From Deltaproteobacteria bacterium (lineage in GTDB: Bacteria > Myxococcota_A > UBA796 > UBA2385): DNA of 6,495 nucleotides. Positions 1 to 5,229 of the stretch are shown in pieces. The stretch lies in contig RFKJ01000743.1 of the NCBI GenBank assembly GCA_003694325.1, positions 1 to 6,495 of the forward strand, given 5' to 3'. The notes beneath the pieces are model-generated. The model saw nothing but the letters and a program-made list of their open reading frames with translations. It was not told the DNA's origin and did no database searches. The position numbers and the translations under genes were made by a program. The stretch's first letter is position 1, and every line of letters starts with the position of its first letter.

Positions 1-702
1 CCCCCGGACGAGCTGCTCGCCGAGCTGTCCGAGGACCTGAGCCCCGCCGAGGCCCAGGCCGTCGCGGGGCAGCTCGTCGGCGTGCCCACCATCGACCCGA
101 CGCTGCGTCGCACCCTCGCCCGGCGCTTCGTGCTGCCCCTGCAGGGCGCCGACTGCGTGACCGGAGCCCGCGCACTCCTCGGCACGAGGCTCATCGACGA
201 CGACCTCGCCCTGCGCCTGCGCCGCTGCCACCACCAGCACCCCGAGCTCTACGCCGACGTCCTGGAGGCGGTCGAAGCCGGCGAACTCCCGGTCGACAAC
301 CTGCTGCCGATGCCCCCATCGCTCGACGACGACACCCGCCTGCGGGTGCAGCGGGTCGCGGCCGACGCCCTCCGCGCCGCCGCCCCCAGCGAGCGGGAGG
401 GGCCGTTTCGGGTGCTCATGGGCGCATCCGGCGGCAACCCGCGACAAGGCCCCCGACACGTGTCGATCCTCACCCTGCCCGAGGGCGGCGCCGCCGTTGC
501 CATCCCGACCCCCTGCCAGGCCGAAGGTGCCGGCACCGAGGCGGGGGGCTTCGAACTGCGGGACGGCACCATGGTCCTGGCCCCCCTCCCGGCGGGGGGC
601 GATCCGCCGCTGCGGGTGGAGTTGCTCGACCCCGAACAGGCGATTCGCCTGGCGCGCATCGTCTGCGGCGACGACGAGCTGTGGAGAGCACCCCCCCGCT
701 GA
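1..702 (+). CDS. Hypothetical protein, 5'-truncated by window edge
   Basis: The reading frame is open from the first base of the window to a TGA at 700-702, giving 233 visible residues. A GTG at 82 could serve as a start, but the codons before it read as ordinary protein (PPDELLAELSEDLSPAEAQ), so the gene very probably begins upstream and this is its C-terminal part. The first half (about residues 1-130) is Leu/Ala/Arg/Asp-rich and looks helical. The second half (about 135-233) alternates short hydrophobic strands with Gly/Pro turns, for example HVSILTLPEGGAAVAIPTP, and looks beta-rich. I see no signal peptide, membrane segment or catalytic motif in the visible part, and I do not recognise the family. 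It probably acts in the cytoplasm, but this is only inferred from the lack of export signals. It is separated from the downstream lipoprotein operon by 96 bp, so co-transcription is possible but not shown. Confidence 0.75.
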   Translation, partial: PPDELLAELSEDLSPAEAQAVAGQLVGVPTIDPTLRRTLARRFVLPLQGADCVTGARALLGTRLIDDDLALRLRRCHHQHPELYADVLEAVEAGELPVDNLLPMPPSLDDDTRLRVQRVAADALRAAAPSEREGPFRVLMGASGGNPRQGPRHVSILTLPEGGAAVAIPTPCQAEGAGTEAGGFELRDGTMVLAPLPAGGDPPLRVELLDPEQAIRLARIVCGDDELWRAPPR

Positions 703-798
703 ACGCGGTACACCCATCGGGCATCGCTGGCTGACAGTCGCCGCAAGCCGGTGGCACCATGGACACCCGGGCCGGACGCCCGATGGAGGAGACCCACC
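703..798 (+). other. Intergenic region upstream of the lipoprotein operon
   Basis: This is the only gap of any size on the + strand and the natural place for the operon promoter. It holds a CTGACA at 731-736 (5 of 6 matches to a -35 box) but no good -10 box at 17-18 nt spacing. It also holds TGGCAC at 752-757, a perfect sigma-54 -24 element, but the expected -12 TTGC is replaced by ACAC. A small GC hairpin (CGGGC 768-772 paired with GCCCG 778-782, 5-nt loop) sits just before the ribosome binding site and could modulate translation. No T-run follows any hairpin, so no terminator for the upstream gene is visible. I cannot call a promoter with confidence. Confidence 0.4.
785..790 (+). promoter_or_regulatory. 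Shine-Dalgarno site deciding the start at 799
   Basis: GGAGGA lies 8 nt before the ATG at 799. It is the strongest ribosome binding site in the window and favours 799 over an in-frame GTG at 751, which has no comparable site and would add 16 residues. Confidence 0.8.
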
Positions 799-1443
799 AT
801 GACGCTGAGCACCCTGGCCCTGCTCACCCTTGTCGCCTGCGGCGACAAGGGGGATGACAGCGGTATCGACAACACCGGATGGGATGGGGGCGGCACCGAC
901 GGCGGCTCCGCCGACGGCGGGACCACCGATGGAGGCGGCTCCGACGGCGGAGCCACCGATGGAGGCGGCTCCGATGGGGGCGGCACCGACGGAGGTGCCG
1001 ACGGTGGAGCGACCGACGGGACCGGGCTGCTGACCTTCGCCGGCACCGCCACCGTCACCGAGACCACCTACTCCGGCTCCGAGACCCTGCAGTTCAAGGG
1101 CGACGAGGGCGACGGGGAGGTGCTCTGCGAGATCACCATCGGCCTGGAGTCGATCGGCACCCGCTCCGACTGCGGCAACTGCGACTGGGCCTTCGATCTC
1201 CGGGTCACCGCCGCCGACATCAACACCGACGTGGCCTGTGACGCCATCGGCTACGACAAGGCGACCCTGGAGTCCCTGGTCGGCTCGACCCGCGGCTACG
1301 GCTACGATCCCGAATACTTCGGCCACGCGCCCACCCTGATGGTGCTGGAGGGCAAGACCTGGAACCCGGTCGCCTACGCCAGCTACGACCCCGGCACCCA
1401 CGCCTTCGAGTACGACGGCGTGGACGGCACCTACCCCTACTGA
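799..1443 (+). CDS. DGG-tethered lipoprotein of unknown function
   Basis: Encodes 214 residues. The N-terminus MTLSTLALLTLVAC is a very short lipoprotein signal with lipobox LVAC and Cys14 as the lipidation site. It has no Lys or Arg before the hydrophobic core. After Cys comes GDKGDD, then a Gly/Asp/Ser/Thr tether made mostly of DGG units (about residues 29-74), then a compact domain (about 77-214) that looks beta-rich. This domain has four Cys (110, 125, 128, 147), including CGNC followed by DWAFDL, which could form disulfides or bind metal. Gly at +2 after Cys is not the inner-membrane retention Asp of the E. coli Lol rule, so an outer-membrane location is plausible. The start is chosen on the GGAGGA site. 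The GTG at 751 would give an Arg-containing n-region and remains an alternative. It is first in a four-gene operon; the next gene starts 13 nt after its stop. I do not recognise the globular domain. Confidence 0.85.
   Translation: MTLSTLALLTLVACGDKGDDSGIDNTGWDGGGTDGGSADGGTTDGGGSDGGATDGGGSDGGGTDGGADGGATDGTGLLTFAGTATVTETTYSGSETLQFKGDEGDGEVLCEITIGLESIGTRSDCGNCDWAFDLRVTAADINTDVACDAIGYDKATLESLVGSTRGYGYDPEYFGHAPTLMVLEGKTWNPVAYASYDPGTHAFEYDGVDGTYPY
883..1020. repeat. DGG-coding tandem repeat (tether)
   Basis: Imperfect in-frame repeat encoding residues 29-74 of the first lipoprotein, built from DGG separated by one to three Ser/Thr/Ala/Gly residues. An exact 22-bp unit occurs at 923-944 and again at 953-974 (period 30). 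A 20-bp unit, gatgggggcggcaccgacgg, occurs at 883-902 and 973-992 (period 90). Exact copies point to recent expansion, so length may vary between strains. Confidence 0.9.
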
Positions 1444-1447
1444 CCTC

Positions 1448-1451
1448 GAGG
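1448..1451 (+). promoter_or_regulatory. Ribosome binding site for the gene at 1457
   Basis: GAGG lies 5 nt before the ATG at 1457, within the 13-nt gap after the preceding stop codon. Confidence 0.55.
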
Positions 1452-1456
1452 CTCCC

Positions 1457-2419
1457 ATGATCCCCCTCTCGGCACTCGTCCTCGCCCCGATGCTGCTCGC
1501 CTGCGGCGACAAGGGTCACGACACCGCCGGCGACACCGGCGACACGCTCGAAGCCAACATCATCCTGACCGACGCCAACAATTTCTCCTACGTCGGCGAC
1601 ATCGACATCCCCTCGTTCACCACCGCCAGCGCCACCGACATCGAGGTCTGCTGGACCAAGATGACCGAGGATCTCCAGTGCCACGAGCTGGACCCCGTCG
1701 AGGACATCGACAACATCGGGCTGGTTCGCTTCCCCCACCTCTCCGAGACCGAGGTCGAGGAGGCCCTCTCCGCCAACTCGCTCCAGCAGGCCGACATCTC
1801 CGGCTACGTGGAGTGGAACACCAACCACAACCAGACCTGCATCCGGCTCTCGGAGTTCTCCTTCTTCGGCACCACGATCGACATCACCGCCGAGTACACC
1901 GAGGAAGGCGGCACCTACATGCTGATGTTCGCCGAGGGGCTCGAGCCGGGGGTCGGCGCGCGCAACCTCGTGTTCCTCAACCCCGACAGCAGCAGCGACG
2001 TGACCCGGGTCGACGTGGGAAGCGGCTGCGGGCTCCTCGACTTCTCGGCCGACATCCACTCCCTGACCCCGGTGAGCGCTCCCGCCGACGGCCCGTGGGT
2101 GGTGGACTGGTCGGGCATCACCAGCGACGGGCTGGGCAGCCCCATCGCCCTGGAGGACATCGACGAGGTGATGCTGGCCTTCTACGAGGGGAAGACCCCC
2201 ACCGAGCTGGAGGCCAGCTTCCTCGACCTGGAGCTGATCGCCACCGAGCTGTACTCCATCCCCCTGGAGGGCGGCAGCAAGGCCGACCTCAGCGAGGCCA
2301 CCGGCAGCTCGGGCGACTTCACGGGGTTCAAGGCAGGCGGCACCTGGATCTTCGCCCTGAAGTGCAGCACCTGCTACAACCCCGCCCCCCTGTTCCTGAC
2401 CGTGATGGAGTCGCAGTGA
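1457..2419 (+). CDS. Lipoprotein with two copies of an unknown domain
   Basis: Encodes 320 residues. The signal MIPLSALVLAPMLLAC has lipobox LLAC with Cys16 and no basic residue in the n-region. It is followed by GDKG, as in both neighbouring lipoproteins, and a short Asp/Thr/Gly linker (about 20-31). The mature part appears to be an internal duplication. Residues about 43-176 and 196-317 align by eye: CWTKMTED...EDIDNIGLV...TEVEEAL...GGTYMLMF matches DWSGITSD...EDIDEVMLA...TELEASF...GGTWIFAL. The Trp, the EDID motif, T-E-x-E and GGT(Y/W) are shared. Cys at 65, 75, 128, 191, 303 and 306 (the last two as CSTC) suggest disulfides outside the cytoplasm. There are no catalytic motifs I can name; the composition is beta-rich and acidic. 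Its stop overlaps the next gene's GTG start by 4 nt, which implies translational coupling with the sulfotransferase-like genes. It could be a binding or scaffold partner, but that is only inferred from context. Confidence 0.88.
   Translation: MIPLSALVLAPMLLACGDKGHDTAGDTGDTLEANIILTDANNFSYVGDIDIPSFTTASATDIEVCWTKMTEDLQCHELDPVEDIDNIGLVRFPHLSETEVEEALSANSLQQADISGYVEWNTNHNQTCIRLSEFSFFGTTIDITAEYTEEGGTYMLMFAEGLEPGVGARNLVFLNPDSSSDVTRVDVGSGCGLLDFSADIHSLTPVSAPADGPWVVDWSGITSDGLGSPIALEDIDEVMLAFYEGKTPTELEASFLDLELIATELYSIPLEGGSKADLSEATGSSGDFTGFKAGGTWIFALKCSTCYNPAPLFLTVMESQ
1583..2407. repeat. Diverged internal duplication at protein level
   Basis: Two units, about 1583-1984 and 2042-2407, encode similar stretches of the 320-aa lipoprotein. 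The similarity is visible in the protein (W-T-x-x-T-x-D, EDID, T-E-x-E, GGT-aromatic) but not as a DNA repeat, so the duplication is old. Confidence 0.6.
2407..2410 (+). promoter_or_regulatory. Ribosome binding site deciding the GTG start at 2416
   Basis: GGAG lies 5 nt before the GTG at 2416, inside the last codons of the preceding gene. The frame is open far upstream, but only this start puts a hydrophobic signal and lipobox at the N-terminus. Confidence 0.65.
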
Positions 2420-3735
2420 TCGCCAGCGGCGCCATCCTCGCCGCCCTCCTCGGCGGCTGCGGAGACAAGGGGACCGGGGTGTCCGTCCTCGACACCACGG
2501 CCACCGTCAGTGATGACATCGCCACCGTCATCACCGTGGACTGGACCACCGACGTCGACGCGGCCGGCTACGTGCGGTACCGCACCGATGAAGGAGCCTG
2601 GCAGACCCCGGTCGATGCGGGCGGGACCACCCACCAGGCCGTCCTCCTCGGCCTTCCCCCCGACACCGACGTCGAGCTGCAGGTGGTCGCCCGGCAGGAC
2701 GGCGTCGACGTCGCCACCGGAGAGCTGCTCCAGGTCTCCACCGGCGCCCTGCCGTCCGATCTTCCGGGCATGACCGTCGAGGGAGACGGCGCCACCGACT
2801 ACATGCTCACCCCCCTCATCGGGGCGGTGACCGGTCCGGTGATCATCGATCCCCAGGGGCGGGTGGTGTGGTACCACGAGGACACCCGCGGGCTCGACAT
2901 CTACCGGGCGCGCATCCTGCCCGATGGAAGCGGGGTCATCTACGCCGCCGCCAGCGTCTCCGGCGACCCCGCGGCGGACAGCGCCCTGGTCGTGGTCCCC
3001 TGGGACGGGTCCAGCGAGACCACCATCCCGGTGCCCCTGCTGGCCCACGACTTCGTCTTCCTTCCCGACGGCACCATCACCGCCATCGCCGTGGAGTACG
3101 GGGAGGGCCCCGAGGGGGAGGTGCGCGGCGACCGCCTGGTCGACATCGCCCCCGATGGCACCCTGACCGACATCTGGACGAGCTGGGACTGCTTCGACCC
3201 GGCCGAGCAGCCCGGCGACGATCCCGAGCTGGGCTGGACCTGGGTCAACGCCCTCGACTACGACGAGGCCGAGGACGCATACTACGTCGGGATCCGCAAC
3301 TTCAGCAGCATCATGAAGCTGGACCGGGCGACCGGGGAGTGCGAGTGGGTCGTCGGGGATGAAGCCGCCACCATCGACATCGAGGGCCAGCGCTTCATCC
3401 ACCAGCACCAGTTCGAGATCGCGGGGCGACGGCTGCTGGTCTTCGACAACGAGGGCCTGGGCGGCACCCGGAGCCGGGTCATGGAATACGACCTGGACGT
3501 CGACGCCGGGGTGGCCACCGAGACCTGGTCCTACGAACCCGACCCCTCGATCTACAGCTTCGTGCTGGGTGACGTCCACCGGTACGACGACGGCGACACC
3601 CTCGTCACCTGGTCCGTCGCCGGACAGATCGACCGCGTCACGTCCGCCGGCGTCCCCAACTGGACCCTCAACACCGAGTTGGGCTACGCCTTCGGGTTCA
3701 ACTCCCTCTACGACGACCTCTACGTCGGCCGGTGA
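2416..3735 (+). CDS. Arylsulfotransferase (ASST)-family lipoprotein, copy 1
   Basis: Encodes 439 residues from a GTG that overlaps the previous stop (GTGA, 2416-2419). The signal MIASGAILAALLGGC has lipobox LGGC with Cys15, followed by GDKG. Residues about 24-112 form a fibronectin III-like beta-sandwich (VDWTTD, GLPPDTDVELQV), then a hinge STGALPSDLPG. Residues about 120-436 look like a six-bladed propeller, with strand-turn repeats at about 141-153 (IIDPQGRVVWYH), 191-204, 241-254, 298-311 (MKLDRATGECEW), 353-371 and 403-416. These fit the ASST families (Pfam Arylsulfotransf type), which move sulfate between phenolic compounds through a sulfo-histidine. Candidate active-site residues are H211 (AHDF), N278, R294 (GIRN) and H331 in IHQHQ, the likely counterpart of the catalytic His436 of E. 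coli ASST. The His of the usual H-x-N motif seems replaced by W276. Mature Cys259 and Cys309 could form one disulfide. At 439 aa it is shorter than E. coli ASST and lipid-anchored rather than soluble. The fold is well supported; sulfotransferase activity is uncertain. Confidence 0.85.
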   Translation: MIASGAILAALLGGCGDKGTGVSVLDTTATVSDDIATVITVDWTTDVDAAGYVRYRTDEGAWQTPVDAGGTTHQAVLLGLPPDTDVELQVVARQDGVDVATGELLQVSTGALPSDLPGMTVEGDGATDYMLTPLIGAVTGPVIIDPQGRVVWYHEDTRGLDIYRARILPDGSGVIYAAASVSGDPAADSALVVVPWDGSSETTIPVPLLAHDFVFLPDGTITAIAVEYGEGPEGEVRGDRLVDIAPDGTLTDIWTSWDCFDPAEQPGDDPELGWTWVNALDYDEAEDAYYVGIRNFSSIMKLDRATGECEWVVGDEAATIDIEGQRFIHQHQFEIAGRRLLVFDNEGLGGTRSRVMEYDLDVDAGVATETWSYEPDPSIYSFVLGDVHRYDDGDTLVTWSVAGQIDRVTSAGVPNWTLNTELGYAFGFNSLYDDLYVGR

Positions 3736-3738
3736 CCG

Positions 3739-5223
3739 ATGCACCTGGCATTGCTGCTGCTCGCCTGCAATCCGGTCCGGGTGAGCCAGGGCGACAGCGG
3801 CGAGTCGGTCGGGGACGGCGGCTCGGTCGCCGACGGGGGGCTCGGCGACGGCGGAGCCGACGGAGGCGCGGACGGCGGAGCCGACGGGGGGATGCCCGAT
3901 GGCGGGAGTGCCGACGGGGGCAGCCCCGACGGAGGCAGCGGCGACGGCGGTGCGGTCGAGCTGGCCACCGACTTCCGCCTCACCGTCCACGAACAGGTCC
4001 ACACCATCCTGCAGGCGACCTGGACCATGGAGGAGCCGGCCGACGCCGTGTGGCTGAGCTTCGAGGTCGACGGCGAGGTCCTGTCCACGCCGCCGCAACC
4101 GGCCAAGCCCGGTCCGGCCAGCGAAGCGCTGCTCGGCATCCCCCCCGACACCGAGGTGGCGGTCACCCTGCACATCCAGCAGGACGACGACGTCACCGAC
4201 CTGGACTTCGGCGTGGCGACCACGGGGTCGCTGCCCGATGACCTGGACCTGCCGACCGTCACCCTCTGGGACCCGCTCCACGCCGACTCCCACCGGTACG
4301 CCCTCGTGTCGGTCAACGTCGGGGACTACGACTTCTACGGTCCCTGCTACACCGTGATCATGGACCGGCACGGCAACGTCGTCTGGTACTACAAGACCTC
4401 CGGCAGCCGTCTCACCCTGTTCCCGCGGGTGAGTCGCGACGGCACCCACGTCACCCTCGACGCGACCGTCTACTATGTTCGGGACGACCCCGGCATCACG
4501 CGGGTCACGCTGGATCGTCGCCTGGACGAGGAGACGGTGATCCCCGACTTGGGCTTCACCTACGACGAGCTGGACGACGGCAGCTTTGTCTTCGACGCCG
4601 CCGAGTCACCCTACGACTACTTCCTGGATCGGTTGTACCCCGACGGCACCCGGCAGCGGCTGTGGGACTGCAACGCCTGGATGGATGCCTACACCAGCCA
4701 GTACTGGGCCTGCGCGGTCAACACCGTGTTGTGGAGCCCGGAGCGCGGCACCGTCCTCTGGAGCATGTTCGAGACCTCCACCGTCGCCGAGATCGACCTC
4801 GAGACCGGCGAGCGGCTGCATCACTTCGGACAGGTCCCCGATGGCTGGGAGATCATCCCCCCCACCTCGATGTTCGAGCTGCAGCACTACCCCAACTGGA
4901 CCCCCGACGGGCACCTCATCACCACCACCCACGTCACCAGCGGCCCGGCCCGCCAGGTGATCCGGGAGTTCGAGGTGGACGAGGGCTCCGAGACCCTCAC
5001 CGAGGTGTGGTCCTACACCCCGGAGGCCGGCTACTACGGCAGCTATGCCGGCGATGTCACCCGGCTGGAGTCCGGACACACCATCATCGGTTTCGGAACC
5101 GCCGGGGTCATCCAGGAGATCGACGACAGCTCCGAGGTCGTGTGGGAGGTGGACTGGGGCGGACACCTGACCGGGCACCTGACCCTCCTCGACGACCTGT
5201 ACGCCCTCAACGCGGGGTGGTGA
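3739..5223 (+). CDS. ASST-family lipoprotein, copy 2, diverged active site
   Basis: Encodes 494 residues. It follows copy 1 by 3 nt in the same frame (TGA CCG ATG), so it cannot be extended upstream. There is no clear ribosome binding site, which suggests reinitiation. The signal is only MHLALLLLAC (lipobox LLAC, Cys10). A DGG-rich tether covers about residues 26-71. Residues about 76-162 match the beta-sandwich of copy 1 (IPPDTEVAVTL versus LPPDTDVELQV), and the hinge TTGSLPDDLDLP matches too. Residues about 172-490 are the propeller, with blade repeats such as VIMDRHGNVVWYY, EIDLETGE and VIQEIDDSSEVVWEVDW, and the C-terminus DDLYALNAGW parallels DDLYVGR. By eye the active-site positions are mostly lost: no His occurs between 237 and 361, the H-x-N His is A326 and the Arg is F344. 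N328 and the QH His (H383) remain. Mature Cys are 203, 311 and 325. It may be a non-enzymatic binding propeller or have altered specificity; both are inferences. Confidence 0.83.
   Translation: MHLALLLLACNPVRVSQGDSGESVGDGGSVADGGLGDGGADGGADGGADGGMPDGGSADGGSPDGGSGDGGAVELATDFRLTVHEQVHTILQATWTMEEPADAVWLSFEVDGEVLSTPPQPAKPGPASEALLGIPPDTEVAVTLHIQQDDDVTDLDFGVATTGSLPDDLDLPTVTLWDPLHADSHRYALVSVNVGDYDFYGPCYTVIMDRHGNVVWYYKTSGSRLTLFPRVSRDGTHVTLDATVYYVRDDPGITRVTLDRRLDEETVIPDLGFTYDELDDGSFVFDAAESPYDYFLDRLYPDGTRQRLWDCNAWMDAYTSQYWACAVNTVLWSPERGTVLWSMFETSTVAEIDLETGERLHHFGQVPDGWEIIPPTSMFELQHYPNWTPDGHLITTTHVTSGPARQVIREFEVDEGSETLTEVWSYTPEAGYYGSYAGDVTRLESGHTIIGFGTAGVIQEIDDSSEVVWEVDWGGHLTGHLTLLDDLYALNAGW
3814..3951. 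repeat. DGG-coding tandem repeat (tether)
   Basis: Imperfect in-frame repeat encoding residues 26-71 of the second ASST-like lipoprotein. DGG units are separated by Ala, Ser, Leu-Gly, Met-Pro and similar. It spans 46 residues, the same as the tether in the first lipoprotein, while the two middle genes lack one. Confidence 0.9.
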
Positions 5224-5229
5224 GCCCCG

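Noticed and set aside
752..766. Sigma-54 promoter with TGGCAC at 752-757
   Set aside because: The -24 box is perfect, but the -12 position reads ACAC instead of TTGC and lacks the conserved GC.
751..798. Alternative GTG start for the first lipoprotein
   Set aside because: It has no good ribosome binding site, whereas GGAGGA stands 8 nt before the ATG at 799. It would supply a basic n-region, so it is not fully excluded.
249..1067. A - strand frame with PPS-rich repeats opposite the first lipoprotein
   Set aside because: The PPS pattern is simply the complement of the DGG-coding repeat, and the frame overlaps two supported + strand genes.
1678..2415. Upstream extension of the first ASST-like gene by 246 codons
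   Set aside because: It overlaps the 320-aa lipoprotein in another frame, reads as Arg/Pro/His-rich noise, and would bury the lipobox. The GTG at 2416 has a ribosome binding site and a proper signal.
3814..3951. Short regular repeats considered as a CRISPR array or PE-PGRS-like element
   Set aside because: The repeats are 9-15 bp, in frame, without unique spacers, and sit inside a lipoprotein gene as a tether.
2374..4449. A 691-codon open frame on the - strand across the ASST-like genes
   Set aside because: It is antisense to two well-supported genes. Long antisense frames are expected in DNA with strong third-position G/C bias, and the translation is Val/Gly/Asp-rich with no recognisable domain.
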